DNA from: BOG-224 sp963783505
GTDB taxonomy: Bacteria; Acidobacteriota; Terriglobia; Bryobacterales; Bryobacteraceae
Length of the DNA: 64,000 nucleotides
Direction: 5' to 3'
Assembly: GCA_963783505.1 (NCBI GenBank)
Contig: CAWAOP010000056.1
Location: forward strand, 124,001 to 188,000
Part shown: one piece after another, positions 38,297 through 51,488 of the stretch
Numbering within the stretch: the first letter of the stretch is position 1
Layout of the letters: the number at the start of each line of letters is the position of its first letter
The notes under the pieces: model-generated
Seen by the model: the letters and a program-made list of their open reading frames with translations, nothing else
Told to the model about the DNA's origin: nothing
The model's database searches: none
Program-made: the position numbers and the translations under genes

Positions 38297-39473
38297 CTAT
38301 GCTCCCGCGCTCGTGAACTTCGCCAGACGCTCCATGGCCGGTTCCAGGATGGCGCTTTCGGCGGCGTAGCAAATGCGCACGGAGCCTTCGCCGCTTTCGC
38401 CAAAAGCGCAGCCGGGTGCGAGGCCGACTCGGTGTTCCTCCAGCAATCGGCGGCAGAAGGCGAACGAATCGGTCAAGCCATGGATGCGCGGAAACAAATA
38501 GAAGGCGCCATCGGGCGCGGGCGTGGTGACGCCGCGGATTCCACGCAGAACCTCCAGGCAGAAATCGCGGTTGCGCCGCAGCCGTTCGAGCATGCCTAGC
38601 AACTCAGTCTCGCCTTCGGCAAGCGCGGTTTCTCCGGCCTTCTGCGCGAAGCTCGGTGCGTGCGAGATGACGAACTCGTTCAGACGCGTCGCCGTCGCCG
38701 CCAGATCCGAGCGCGCAATCAGCCAGCCAACGCGCCAGCCCGTCATGCAGTAGCTTTTTGAAAACGATTGGATCACGATGATGGCGTCGTCCGGGTGAGT
38801 GAGTTGAAGAATCGAAGGCGCGGGCACTCCGAGCTTCGCGCCTGCGTAATAAAGCCGGTCGTAGACTTCATCCGCCAACAGCCACAGCCCGTGGCGGCGC
38901 GCGAATTCCAGCAGGCCTTTTTGTTCGTTCGACAGTCGCGACCCAGCCGAGCGGATTCGATGGCGACGTGTAAACCAGGAGCCGCGTGCGCGGCGTAACC
39001 GCGGCTTCGAGCGCTTCGAAATCCACGCGGTAACGCCCGTCGCGCAAGGGATGCGGAATGTCTAGCAATTTTGCATTGGCCATCTGCACGCTCGCGCCGC
39101 CATTCGGCCATGCGGGCGTCAGGACCAAAGCTTCATCGCCCGGATCAAGGGCGCACCGGATGCCCATGTTCAGCGCCTGAACGCCGGAGGCCGTCACCAC
39201 AATCCGGCGCTCGGGATCGATCTCGACGCCGTGAATACGCTCGTAATGCTTCGCAATTGCGCGCCGCAGGGAAGGCAGGCCGGCGTTCTCAGTGTAGAAG
39301 GTGTAGCCCCCATGCATGGCGCGAATGGCCGCTTGCTTGATGTACTCCGGCGTCGGAACATTGGACTCGCCGAAATACAGGCGCAGCACGCCATCCATGC
39401 GCATGGCGATCTCCGCCAATTCCCGAATGCGCGAACACGGAATGCTGGATGCCGAACGGGCGACGGTAGGCAT
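38297..39473 (-). CDS. Class I/II PLP aminotransferase, one frameshift near 38937
   Basis: Aspartate-aminotransferase-like enzymes use PLP to move amino groups. The N-terminal 180 codons (VLRLYFGESNVPTPEYIKQA, GGYTFYTENAGLPSLRRAIA, ASGVQALNMG, YTSPSNPLGW) and the C-terminal 190 codons (LADEVYDRLYY, SFSKSYCMTGWRVGW with the PLP Lys, SVRICYA) are in different frames. An extra C at GTCGAACGAACAA near 38937 explains the break; without it the text reads VEEQKGLLEFARRHG. Substrate cannot be told. The start at 39473 has only a weak ribosome site. It is divergent from dprA, with the 54-bp repeat array between. Confidence 0.85.
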
Positions 39474-39570
39474 GAACGCTCATTTTCCCATGCAGGAACA
39501 GAAGCGTGTGCGAATCTCCGGCTTGCCACGTTGACATCCGTGTCGACGTTCGAGAGCGGGGTCAGACAGA

Positions 39571-39786
39571 TCCGCCCGCCAAAATGCGGGGGCGGATTGG
39601 TCTGACCCCTTGAATGCCGTCTGATCCGCCCGCCAAAATGCGGGGGCGGATTGGTCCGACCCCTTGAATGCCGTCTGATCCGCCCGCCAAAATGCGGGGG
39701 CGGATTGGTCTGACCCCTTGAATGCCGTCTGATCCGCCCGCCAAAATGCGGGGGCGGATTGGTCCGACCCCTTGAATGCCGTCTGG
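39571..39786. repeat. Tandem array of four 54-bp hairpin units
   Basis: Units start at 39571, 39625, 39679 and 39733 and differ only at one C/T site (GGTCTGACC versus GGTCCGACC) and at the final end. Each holds TCCGCCCGCC...GGGGGCGGA, a strong stem-loop. The first unit is preceded by GGGGTCAGAC, which pairs with GTCTGACCCC of the unit, giving a hairpin of about 52 bases. A unit of 54 bp keeps any reading frame, and one minus frame codes an 18-residue repeat. It lies between the divergent aminotransferase and dprA genes. There are no spacers, so it is not CRISPR. Confidence 0.95.
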
Positions 39787-39892
39787 CCCAGAGGGGCCCC
39801 GCCGGCATGGCGCGCCGGAGGCGCATTCCACAGTCCTGCTTGCGCGTTGCCCGCGGCGGCTGTTACGGTATTGAGCGTAACCCCCGAATCCG

Positions 39893-41060
39893 ATGGCATC
39901 CCCCGTTTTGAGTCGCGAAGAGGAGTTGTACTGGATCGCCCTCCGCATGGTCCATGGGCTGGGCACGCGCACCGCGGGTAAGCTACTCCAGCGTTTCCGC
40001 ACGCCGCAGACCATCTTTCGCTCGTCGAGAACGGAACTCGAAGCCGCCGGTGTGAGCGGCGCCGTGGCGCAATCCATCGTGAGCGGCGTGGCATTCGAAG
40101 ATGCGGCGGCGCAGCAGGAAAAGATGCTGGAAGCCGGCGCCGAACTGGTGACCTTCGGCGATCCGCGTTACCCGCAGCTCTTGCGCGAGATCTTCGATCC
40201 GCCCGTTGTGCTTTTCGCGCGGGGCCGTGTGGACTTGCTCTCCTCCATCGCCGTGGGAGTTGTGGGAACGCGGCGGCCGACGCCGTATGGCCTCGCCGTC
40301 AGCGAGCGGCTCTCGGCCGATCTCGCGCACGCCGGGCTCACCATCGTCAGCGGCATGGCGCGCGGGGTGGATAGCGCGGCGCACAAAGGCGCCTTATCGG
40401 CCGGCGGCTTCACGGTCGCGGTTTTCGGCTCGGGGGTTGACACGATTTATCCCTCGGAGAATCGCAAGCTCGCGGCCGATATTGTGGCCAAGGGACTCAT
40501 CGTCTCGGAGTTTCCCATGGGAGCCACGGCATTCCCGCAGAACTTCCCCATCCGCAACCGCATCATCAGCGGGCTCAGCGTGGGCGTCCTGGTCGTGGAG
40601 GGCGCGCAGTACAGCGGATCGGCCATCACGGCCAAGCTGGCAATGGACCAAGGCAGGGAAGTCTTCGCCGTCCCCGGCAACATTACGTCGAAAGCCAGTT
40701 GGGGACCCAACCTGCTCATCAAGCAGGGCGCGAAGCTGGTGCAGGATTGGAACGACGTGGTCGCCGAGCTTCCGGCCGAATCCCGCCGGCATCTAATCGA
40801 AGAGGGCAAGAAGCGCCTGGGGTTGGAGTCCGGCGAGACCTCCGGCTCCGCGCCGGCGTCCGATGCACTAGGCGGAGCTGGGTGAAGCGGCGCGGCGCGC
40901 GCTTCAGTTGCTTCAGGTGGATGCTTCCACGCACCTCGACGAACTGCTTGAAAAGGTGGAAGATGTATCGGCCAGCGAGATGATCGCTGCGCTGTTCGAA
41001 TTGGAAATGCTAGGCTTGGTAAAGCAGCTCCCGGGGAAGAACTTCGTAAAAGTGTGGTAG
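39893..41060 (+). CDS. dprA: DNA processing protein DprA, frameshift near 40874
   Basis: DprA binds incoming single-stranded DNA in transformation and loads RecA. The protein has an N-terminal helix-hairpin-helix region (RMVHGLGTRTAGKLLQRF), then the Rossmann-like core: GVVGTRRPTPYG, VSGMARGVDSAAHKGAL, FGSGVDTIYPSEN and PIRNRIISGLSVGVLVVEG. The C-terminal winged helix (STHLDELLEKVEDVSASEMI to NFVKVW) is in another frame; an extra G near 40874 (CTAGGCGGAGCTG) accounts for it. With it removed the gene ends at 41060. The start at 39893 gives the full domain. It precedes topA by 87 bp, a common neighbour arrangement. Confidence 0.92.
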
Positions 41061-41147
41061 GGTTTTCAGGGTAGGGGCAATCATCGCGCCGAAAAGCGAG
41101 CGTCGGGGCGCAGTCGTGGCCTGGCGCCGCAGTCCGCATCGTTTCCT

Positions 41148-43580
41148 ATGGCAAAGGCTCTAGTAATCGTGGAGTCGCCCGCAAAGGCGAAAACCATCAA
41201 GAAGTATCTCGGCAATCAATTCGTCGTCAAGGCGTCGCTGGGGCACATCAAGGATCTGCCGAAGAAGGATCTGGCCGTCGATGTCGAAAACGGCTTCAAG
41301 CCGCGTTACGAAATCATCGAAGGCAAGAAGAAACTCATCGGCGAGTTGAGGCAGGCCGCCAAGAAGGTGGACGAGATCTACCTGGCGGCTGACCCTGACC
41401 GCGAAGGCGAGGCGATCTGTTTTCACCTGCAAGAGGAACTAGGCAACGGAAACAAAGGACCGCGCGTATACCGCGTGATGTTCAACGAGATCACCAAGAA
41501 GGCGATTGAGAAGGCTTTCAAGACGCCCGGCCAGGTGGATCTTCGTCTGGTGGAAGCGCAACAGGCGCGCCGCGTGCTGGACCGTCTGGTGGGATACAAG
41601 ATTTCGCCGCTGCTATGGGACAAGGTGCGGCGCGGGCTTTCCGCGGGGCGCGTGCAGACGATCGCGCTTCGTTTGATTGTCGAGCGCGAGCGGGAAATCC
41701 GCGCATTCGTGGCGCGCGAGTACTGGACCATCGACGCCGATCTCGCGGCGAAGAAGCCGCCTCATATTACGGCGCGGCTCGCCAAGGTGAACGACCAGAA
41801 CGCGGAGGTCGCTTCCCAGGAAGCGGCCGACGGAATTCTCGCGGAACTGGAAGGCGCGGACTACGCCGTGCGATCCGTGGGAACGCGCGAGAAGCGCCGG
41901 AACCCGGTTGCGCCGTTCATCACCTCGACGCTGCAGCAGGAGGCTTCGCGCAAGCTGCGCTTCAGCGTAAAGCGCACCATGATGCTGGCGCAGAAGCTGT
42001 ACGAAGGCGTGGAGGCGGGCAAGGAAGGCTCCGTCGGCCTAATCACATACATGCGCACGGATTCGACGCGCGTTTCGCACGACGCGCTCGAGGAAGTTCG
42101 CCAGATCATCACCGAGCGCTACGGCCGCGACTTCCTCCCGCGACTCCCAACATTCTACAAGTCCAAGAAGGACGCGCAGGATGCGCACGAAGCCATCCGC
42201 CCCACATCGATGGCCTTCACTCCGGATGAGGTGGAAAAGTACCTGGCGGAAGACGAGATGAAGCTGTATCGCCTGATCTGGATGCGCTTTGTAGCTTCGC
42301 AGATGATGCCCGCGCTCTTCGATCAGACCACCATCGACGTGGCGGCGCGGGGCAAGAGCGGCGCCGATTACATGTTCCGCGCCACGGGCTCGACGTCTGA
42401 AATTCGAAGGCTACCTCAAGGTTTATCAGGAAGGCAAGGACCAGACCGACGAAGAAGACGAGGAGCTGAAGCACCGTCTGCCCGTTGTCACCGAGGGCGA
42501 GGCGCTGCGCCTGCGCGCGCTCAGTCCCGAACAGCACTTTACGGAGCCGCCTCCGCGATACAACGAAGCGACGCTGGTGAAGACGCTCGAAGCCGACGGC
42601 ATCGGCCGTCCATCGACTTACGCATCCATCCTTTCCACCATTCTGGAACGCGAGTACGTCAAGAAGGACGGCGGCCGCTTCCATCCCACCGAATTGGGCA
42701 TGGTGGTGATCGACCTGCTGCTCGAAAGCTTCGACGATATCTTCGACGTTACCTACACGGCGCGGATGGAGGAAGAGCTCGACGAAATCGAAGAGGGCAA
42801 GATTGACTGGCGCGCTTCGATGGCCGAGTTCTACACGAAGTTCGAACGGGACCTGAAGCACGCCGAAGAGCACATGACCGATATCAAGCGGATGGAGAAA
42901 CCCACCGACTTGATCTGCGAGAAGTGCGGCAAGCCGCTGGTAATCAAGTGGGGCAAGCATGGCAGCTTCATCGCATGCACGGGCTATCCCGAGTGCCCTA
43001 CACGCGCGACCTCACCGTGGACCTGCCCGACGTCGATAAGGCCGATCTGGCCGAACAGGGCGCCGAGGAGTATTGCGAGAACTGCGGCCGCCCCATGACG
43101 CTCAAGAAGGGCCGCTTCGGCAGTTTCCACGCCTGCACGGGATACCCCGAATGCAAGACCACCAAAGCCATAGGCGGCCCGCAGAAAGCCGCCGATAAGC
43201 CGCTCGACGAAAAGTGCCCGCAATGCGGCGGCGGCATGGTGCTGAAGAGCGGCCGGTTCGGCGAGTTTACGGCTTGCGGCAACTATCCGGCCTGCAAGTA
43301 TGTCAAGCAGAAGACCATCGGCGTGAAGTGCCCGGAATGCACCGAAGGCGAAGTGGTGGAACGGCGTTCGCGCCGCGGCAGGACGTTCTACGGCTGCAAC
43401 CGTTACCCCGATTGCAAATTTGTTGCGTGGGGCAAGCCGATCGCGGAGAAGTGCCCGGAGTGCGGCGGAGCGTACCTCATAGAAAAGTGGCTCAAAGCCG
43501 GTCCGCTCCTGCAGTGCCCGAAGGACGACTGCAAATACAAGCGCAAGTTGCCGAAGCCGGAAGAAGCGCCGGTGGCGTAG
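41148..43580 (+). CDS. topA: DNA topoisomerase I, two compensating frameshifts
   Basis: TopA relaxes negative supercoils by single-strand passage. The protein starts AKALVIVESPAKAKTIKKYLG with the Toprim domain; DPDREGEAICFHL supplies metal-binding acids; GLITYMRTDSTR holds the catalytic Tyr. The C-terminus carries five four-Cys zinc ribbons, such as CEKCGKPLVIKWGKHGSF and CPQCGGGMVLKSGRFGEF. An extra T near 42391 (TCGACGTCTGAAA) and a missing C near 42995 (GTGCCCTACACG) break the frame; correcting both gives about 810 residues. As topA is normally essential, these are most easily read as sequencing errors. The ribosome site is weak. Confidence 0.93.
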
Positions 43581-43722
43581 GCTTCGGGCGGCCGGGTTCC
43601 TGAACGTTCGCCGCCTGCAAAAAGCCGGAACGCGGTGGCTAAACCGAGCGGCAAGGAATTCGCCTATTTGGCGCTTGAACTCCGAAATACGCTAGAATGT
43701 TGGACGTAAGCAGGAGAGATCG

Positions 43723-44145
43723 ATGGCGCCGATTAAGCGTAGGGCCTTGCATTCCGTGTACATCCCGAAGCTTGATGCGGAACACAAGGTAATCCACGAG
43801 GCCGTGGCGGAACTGCGCCAGACCATCGCGGAAGGCGCGCTAACCGAGCAGGCACAGGCGGCGCTCCAAGTGCTGCTTTACAGGTTGAACGCTCATCTGA
43901 CGGGCGAGGAACGCATGATGCGTACCTCCGAATATCCCGGCTACGAGTGGCACAAGCGGCAGCACGACGCGGTCCGGAAACGGGTCAAGGGGTTTGCCGG
44001 GCGCGTGGCCGAAGGCGATACGGCGGCCATGCCCGAGATGCTGGACTTTTTCCGGGGTTGGCTGCGGGATCATACGGGCCTGCACGACCGCATGATGGCG
44101 GCGTTTCTCCGTAACTTCGAGCGTGGACGCACCAAGGCGTCGTAA
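43723..44145 (+). CDS. Bacteriohemerythrin-type oxygen-binding protein
   Basis: Hemerythrins bind O2 at a di-iron site in a four-helix bundle. The 140-residue protein has the expected ligands: DAEHKVIHEAV, LNAHLTGEERMM (HxxxE), YEWHKRQHD (HxxxH) and DHTGLHDRMM (HxxxxD). Length and spacing match single-domain bacterial hemerythrins. Roles include oxygen storage or delivery and sensing at low oxygen. The start ATG at 43723 is preceded by AGGAGAG. It follows topA and is followed by the second TTGTGC element, 79 bp after its stop. Confidence 0.9.
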   Translation: MAPIKRRALHSVYIPKLDAEHKVIHEAVAELRQTIAEGALTEQAQAALQVLLYRLNAHLTGEERMMRTSEYPGYEWHKRQHDAVRKRVKGFAGRVAEGDTAAMPEMLDFFRGWLRDHTGLHDRMMAAFLRNFERGRTKAS

Positions 44146-44223
44146 GCGGCCAAGCGGAAGGCCCCGCGGGACACAACGGCGAGGGGAGAACCAACCCTAC
44201 TCTGGAGCGGCGATCAGCCTAAT

Positions 44224-44306
44224 TTGTGCAAACGTGCACGGATTTTGGGGTACGTTTTGTTGCAAAGAAAAGGCTTACGCGAGTTTTTTTGTGCACGCGC
44301 GCACAA
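44224..44306 (-). repeat. 83-bp element with two TTGTGC-N6-GCACAA palindromes, copy 2
   Basis: Boxes are TTGTGCAAACGTGCACGG (44224-44241) and TTGTGCACGCGCGCACAA (44289-44306), 65 bp start to start against 64 bp in copy 1 at 7741. In the minus orientation the box, 14-bp gap and core GCCTTTTCTTTGCAACAAA align with copy 1 without gaps. As in copy 1, the distal end points at the 3' end of the facing gene, here hemerythrin. Confidence 0.7.
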
Positions 44307-44552
44307 TTCGTCTTTTTTTCGCCATGATTCGGCCCGCCGGGAGCGGATCGGGGATGATCATGCGGTTCCATCCGCTTTTCTTATACCACTCAACTGGCTG
44401 GGATCGGGCGCCGCTCACCTGGCCGAGACCCGTATGATGAATTGAAAATACGGGCTTTACGGGAAATAAAAACAGCGGTGACCGGGCTTTTGGCCGGGCG
44501 CGGAAGCGTGGGGTGGAGAGCCGTCCAATGCGAGTCACATCGGGGCCAATCT

Positions 44553-44630
44553 CAGTAACTGTCCGATTCCAAGAATCTCGACATGAATGTCGAGACGGCA
44601 AGCTGGAAGCGCGCGCCAGTGAGCGTGCCA
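44553..44630 (+). repeat. Dispersed palindromic repeat, family B
   Basis: The copy runs from GATTCCAAGAATCTCGAC through ATGAATGTCGAGACGGCA to GCTGGAAGCGCGCGCCA. The core CTCGACATGAATGTCGAG is an 8-bp-arm palindrome. It is nearly identical to 51403-51480 and related to 3636-3747. It sits just upstream of the cyclophilin gene, over its likely leader. Confidence 0.8.
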
Positions 44631-44642
44631 TACTGGAGTTCC

Positions 44643-45290
44643 ATGTTTTCGATGCGGGATTTCGCCGTGTGCGCGGCCGTGTGCCTGAGCCTCGCTGGCT
44701 GCTCGGCGCCGCCTGAGAAAAAAGCGCCCGCCGCGGCGCAGCCGGAACTCCCTAAGATTGCTCCTGCCGTGTTTCGCGTGACGCTGGCGACATCTAAGGG
44801 CGACATCGTCATTGAGGCGCACAAAGATTGGGCGCCGGCGGGTGTGGATCAGTTCTACTCGCTGGTGCGGAGCGGCTTCTTCGATGGCGCGCGGTTCTAT
44901 CGCGTGGTGCGAGATTACGTTGCGCAGTGGGGAATCGCCGCCGATCCGGAAACGAACCGCTTGTGGGCCAGCGCCGTGATTCCGGACGACGCCGTGAAGC
45001 ATACGAACGCGAGAGGCGCGGTGAGCTTCGCCGCAGCCGGACCGCATACTCGCACCACGCAACTGTTCATTAACCTGGAGGATCATCCGAGCCTCGATAA
45101 ACAGGGCTTCGCGCCCATAGGTGAAGTGGTTTCGGGTATGGACGTGGCCGACCGCCTGTACTTCCTCTACGGCGATATGCCGCCGCGCGGGGCCGGCCCC
45201 GACCCGGCGAAGATGGCGACGCAGGGAAACGATTACCTGGTGGAGAACTTTCCGCGCCTGGACTCCATCAAAAAGGCCACGATCCAGTGA
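44643..45290 (+). CDS. Cyclophilin-type peptidyl-prolyl isomerase, lipoprotein
   Basis: The 215-residue protein has a lipoprotein signal with lipobox LAGC (AAVCLSLAGCSAPP). The cyclophilin core follows: ATSKGDIVIEAHKDWAPAGV, then GFFDGARFYRVVRDYVAQWG, TQLFINLEDHPSLDKQGFAP and GEVVSGMDVADRL. The FYRVV segment holds the Arg used in catalysis, and QLFINL holds the conserved core. It should assist folding of periplasmic proteins, useful for a cell exporting many enzymes. I chose ATG 44643 because it gives the complete lipoprotein signal; an in-frame ATG at 44583 lies within the palindromic repeat. Confidence 0.88.
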   Translation: MFSMRDFAVCAAVCLSLAGCSAPPEKKAPAAAQPELPKIAPAVFRVTLATSKGDIVIEAHKDWAPAGVDQFYSLVRSGFFDGARFYRVVRDYVAQWGIAADPETNRLWASAVIPDDAVKHTNARGAVSFAAAGPHTRTTQLFINLEDHPSLDKQGFAPIGEVVSGMDVADRLYFLYGDMPPRGAGPDPAKMATQGNDYLVENFPRLDSIKKATIQ

Positions 45291-45309
45291 TATAGTGGAA
45301 TTGTCGATT

Positions 45310-45334
45310 CCGAGCCGCGACCGTCAGGGAGCGG
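45310..45334 (+). repeat. Palindromic repeat family A, half unit
   Basis: CCGAGCCGCGACCGTCAGGG followed by AGCGG matches one arm of the perfect inverted repeat at 13503-13577 with one change. It lies 20 bp after the cyclophilin stop. The second arm is missing, so the unit cannot fold by itself. Confidence 0.7.
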
Positions 45335-45411
45335 TGGCTTGAACTGTTAGAAACCCCGACCAGAAGGGGACCAAGAAGTTACAATTACAGGGTCAAACCC
45401 GATCGACACGG

Positions 45412-45443
45412 CCCGGCGGGAGCAGCGCTTCCGCCGGGTTTTT
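45412..45443 (+). terminator. Rho-independent terminator
   Basis: CCCGGCGG (45412-45419) pairs with CCGCCGGG (45431-45438) around an 11-base loop and is followed by TTTTT. This is the clearest intrinsic terminator in the window and should end the cyclophilin transcript. Confidence 0.85.
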
Positions 45444-45487
45444 CAGTTTTGGGCGACTAGGATCAGTTCTTTGTCTGGTCGTATGGA

Positions 45488-45874
45488 ATGCCAAACACTG
45501 AAACCGGCCTTCGAGACCGTTTCATGGGGGGAATCCCCAGGGATCTGAAAGTGGCTCCGCTGATCATCAATGGGCCGGCGGATCATGTGCACCTGCTTCT
45601 ATCGGTCGCGGCCACGGTTTCGATCGCCGTTGTGTTGCGAGTGCTGAAGACCAATTCTTCCCGTTGGGTACACGAGCAGTTCCCGGAGCGCAGGCGGTTC
45701 GGGTGGCAGTCCGGGTACAGCGCGTTCACCGTGAGCGGCTCCAGGCGGGAGGACGTGCGGAAGTACATCGCTTCCCAGCAGGAACATCACCGCAAGATCT
45801 CATTTCAAGAGGAGTTTGTCACCCTGTTGAAGAAACACGGGTTGGAATTCGACGCTGGGGAATTGTGGGGGTGA
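45488..45874 (+). pseudogene. IS200/Y1-type transposase, N-terminally truncated
   Basis: The 128-residue product matches the C-terminal two thirds of Y1 transposases. It has GPADHVHLLLSV with the HUH metal motif, SSRWVHEQFPERRRFGWQSG and the YIASQQEHHRK segment with the probable Tyr nucleophile. It ends EEFVTLLKKHGLEFDAGELW, as family members do. The first 30 or so residues (strand with HLVFSTK-like text) are missing; the frame upstream closes with a TAG at 45458. Hairpins follow downstream. It is probably a non-mobile remnant, but its relation to the palindromic repeats of the window is of interest. Confidence 0.8.
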
Positions 45875-45883
45875 TGCTCTTAC

Positions 45884-45940
45884 GCCCCTGAAAGGGGCTG
45901 TTCCAAGACAGAGGACGGTGTTCCCGACGGCTTGCGCCGT
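45884..45940 (+). repeat. Two hairpins after the IS200-type remnant
   Basis: GCCCCT (45884-45889) pairs with AGGGGC (45893-45898) over GAA. ACGGC (45927-45931) pairs with GCCGT (45936-45940). IS200-type elements carry subterminal hairpins recognised by the transposase, and these lie where the right end would be. Confidence 0.5.
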
Positions 45941-46020
45941 GGGCTATTTTTATTCGGTCTACGAACTTTAGCATGAGCCCCAACGGACCGGAGCGTTATA
46001 CTGGCTTCAGGAGCGGCGCA

Positions 46021-46207
46021 ATGAACGACGAGGTCCAAGATCTGTTGAACACGGGCTACAGGCCGGCTGTCGTCGGGCCGCAGCCTTTTTCGTTCGAGGA
46101 TCTTTTGCGGAGCGTCGAACCCGGCGCCGGACCAGGAGACGGAGCGCTTTGTAGCGGCAGTCTACGCGGACCGCCGCCAAGCGGCCGAAGAATCCCAGGC
46201 TGAATGA
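46021..46207 (+). CDS. Probable VapB-type antitoxin, frameshift near 46126
   Basis: The frame begins MNDEVQDLLNTGYRPAVVG and in its own frame ends in unlike, Gly/Pro-rich text at 46203. The +1 frame from about 46126 reads ETERFVAAVYADRRQAAEES and stops with TGA at 46205-46207. That stop overlaps the toxin ATG in an ATGA junction, the usual coupling of such pairs. One extra G in GCCGGACCAGGAG would explain the break. About 61 residues result. The antitoxin call rests on size, place and coupling; no DNA-binding fold is obvious. Confidence 0.5.
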
Positions 46208-46599
46208 GCCAGATTGTCGTCAACACCGACGTAGCCTCCTACATCTTCAATTGGCATTCCTTGGCGCCGCAATTCGCCGACGCCTTGCGCGGGTCCGAGT
46301 TGATTCTGTCATTCATGACGGTTGCGGAATTGCGCATGGGCGCGATTTCGGCGGGCTGGGGCGGTCGCCGGCGCGTTCTCCTCGAGCAATTCATGCAGCG
46401 ATTTCAGTTGGTTTACGCAGACAACGACTTGTGCACGGTTTGGGCGCGGATTCGCGCCGATGCACGGGCGGCGGGCCGCGCATTGAGTCCGCAAGACGCA
46501 TGGATCGCGGCAACTGCATTGGCTCTCGACGCGCCGCTGGCGACAAACAACCGGCGCGATTTTGAGCACGTTCAGAGACTCCGGCTGCTATTGCCTTAG
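46204..46599 (+). CDS. VapC-type PIN-domain toxin
   Basis: PIN toxins are Mg-dependent RNases. The 131-residue protein has VVNTDVASYIF with the first catalytic Asp, MTVAELRMGA with the Glu, and ALSPQDAWIAATALALDAPL with the third acid. ATNNRRDFEHV holds the fourth acid in the usual place. Length fits VapC. It overlaps the preceding antitoxin-like frame by four bases. Whether the pair is active depends on the apparent antitoxin break. Confidence 0.9.
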   Translation: MSQIVVNTDVASYIFNWHSLAPQFADALRGSELILSFMTVAELRMGAISAGWGGRRRVLLEQFMQRFQLVYADNDLCTVWARIRADARAAGRALSPQDAWIAATALALDAPLATNNRRDFEHVQRLRLLLP

Positions 46600-46638
46600 G
46601 CCCTGGTTGTGAATATAGCCGATCTACGATACTCGATG

Positions 46639-50149
<3,511 letters not shown>

Positions 50150-50150
<1 letters not shown>

Positions 50151-51313
50151 TACCGCTCCAAGAAGGCAGGCCTGGAGGCCTGCCCCACCATGAGCTTTAC
50201 GAAGTCGTCGAACAAGTAGTGCGAATCGTGTGGACCTGGGGCCGCTTCGGGGTGATATTGCACGCAGAACGCGGGGTAGTTGCGATGGCGGAAGCCCTCG
50301 AGCGTCTGGTCGTTCAGGTTGACGTGGGTGATCTCAATCGAATTGAGGTCGAGCGAATCGGGGTCCACGGCGAAACCGTGGTTGTGCGAGGTGATCTCGA
50401 CACGCTTGTTCAGCTCGTTGCGCACCGGATGGTTCGCGCCGCGATGCCCGAACTTCAGCTTGTAGGTCTTTCCGCCCACCGCCAAGCCTAGTAATTGATG
50501 TCCCAGACAGATTCCGAAAACCGGCTTCCTGCCGATTAGCTTCCGGATATTCTCCACCTGGGTCCGCAGGGGTTCCGGATCGCCCGGTCCGTTCGATAGG
50601 AATACGCCGTCCGGTTTGAGCGCGAGCACGTCTTCCGCCGAGGTCAGAGCGGGGACCACGGTGATGCGGCAGCCAACCTGTCGCAAGCGGCGCAGAATGT
50701 TAAGCTTAATTCCAAAATCATAAGCTACTACATGAAGTCGTGGCTCGGGAGGAGCGGGGACCGGTTCCGATGGTGAGCAGGCCTCCACAGGCTGATTCCA
50801 TTCATACGCCTTGGGGGTGCTGACCCGGCTAGCCAAATCCAAACCGGCCATGGTCGGGATAGAACGGGCTTTCTCGACCAGCGCAGCCACGCCAAGAGGG
50901 CTCCCGCCTCCGGTGGCCGAGAGCACGCCACGCATCACGCCGCGGGTGCGCAGGTGGCGCACCAAGGCGCGAGTGTCCAAGCCGGAGACAATCGGAATGC
51001 CGTTGCGGCCCAGGAAGGAACTTGCCTCGGCGTCCGACCGCCAGTTGCTCGCCATCGGCGAGAACTCCCGCACCACCAGGCCTTCGATGTACGGCCGGGC
51101 CGATTCGTTATCGCTCGCGCTGGTCCCGTAGTTCCCGATTTGCGGGTTTGTGAGGATGACAATCTGTCCGGAATAGGAAGGGTCGGTGAAAACTTCCTGA
51201 TAGCCGGTGAGAGCGGTATTGAATACTACCTCGCCGGAGCGTTCGGCGGGCGCGCCAAAACTCCTGCCTTCGAAGACCGTGCCGTCTTCCAAGGCCAGGA
51301 TTGCAGTATTCAA
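50150..51313 (-). CDS. carA: Carbamoyl-phosphate synthase small (glutaminase) subunit
   Basis: CarA releases ammonia from glutamine and passes it to CarB. The 387-residue protein has the N-terminal domain (NTAILALEDGTVFEGRSFG, VVFNTALTGYQEV) and a class I glutamine amidotransferase domain: PVFGICLGHQLLGLAVGGK with the catalytic Cys, and YPAFCVQYHPEAAPGPHDS with the His and Glu. The last 12 residues, VGQASRPAFLER, are coded by a palindromic repeat and replace the usual end. Stop TAA and the carB ATG overlap by one base, so the two are translated in tandem. Confidence 0.95.
50165..50184. repeat. 9-bp-arm palindrome at the carA 3' end, family C
   Basis: GGCAGGCCT (50165-50173) pairs with AGGCCTGCC (50176-50184) over two bases. 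It lies within the last codons of carA. Related sequence (GGCAGGCCGGGAGGCCCGCC) is present inside carB near 48724. Confidence 0.75.
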
Positions 51314-51402
51314 CTTGGGTGATTCCTCCCCAGGGTGTGGATAAGCTTCATTCTATCAGGAGAAACGGGCCAACTCGATTTCGGATTTCGGGTCAAAAGC
51401 CA

Positions 51403-51480
51403 ATTTCCGTAGCAGTCCGATTCCGGACATCTCGACATGAATGTCGAGACGGCACGCTGGAAGCGCGCGCCACGGTTTAT
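51403..51480 (+). repeat. Dispersed palindromic repeat, family B
   Basis: The copy has CCGATTCCGGACATCTCGAC, then ATGAATGTCGAGACGGCAC, then GCTGGAAGCGCGCGCCA, nearly identical to 44553-44630. It fills most of the 175-bp space between carA and the pseudopilin genes. Confidence 0.85.
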
Positions 51481-51488
51481 GGCGCGGG

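Noticed and set aside
39571..39786. Possible CRISPR array
   Set aside because: Units are contiguous 54-bp repeats without unique spacers, and no cas gene is near.
39194..39826. Repetitive 18-residue protein on the minus strand
   Set aside because: It results from the 54-bp repeat array being a multiple of three and overlaps the aminotransferase in another frame.
41148..43580. Programmed frameshifting in topA
   Set aside because: One +1 and one -1 break cancel each other, no slippery site is present, and similar breaks occur in many genes; sequencing error is simpler.
45973..46203. Plus-strand frame starting before the antitoxin
   Set aside because: The first 16 codons lack a ribosome site; ATG 46021 is better, and the end is the frameshifted antitoxin text.
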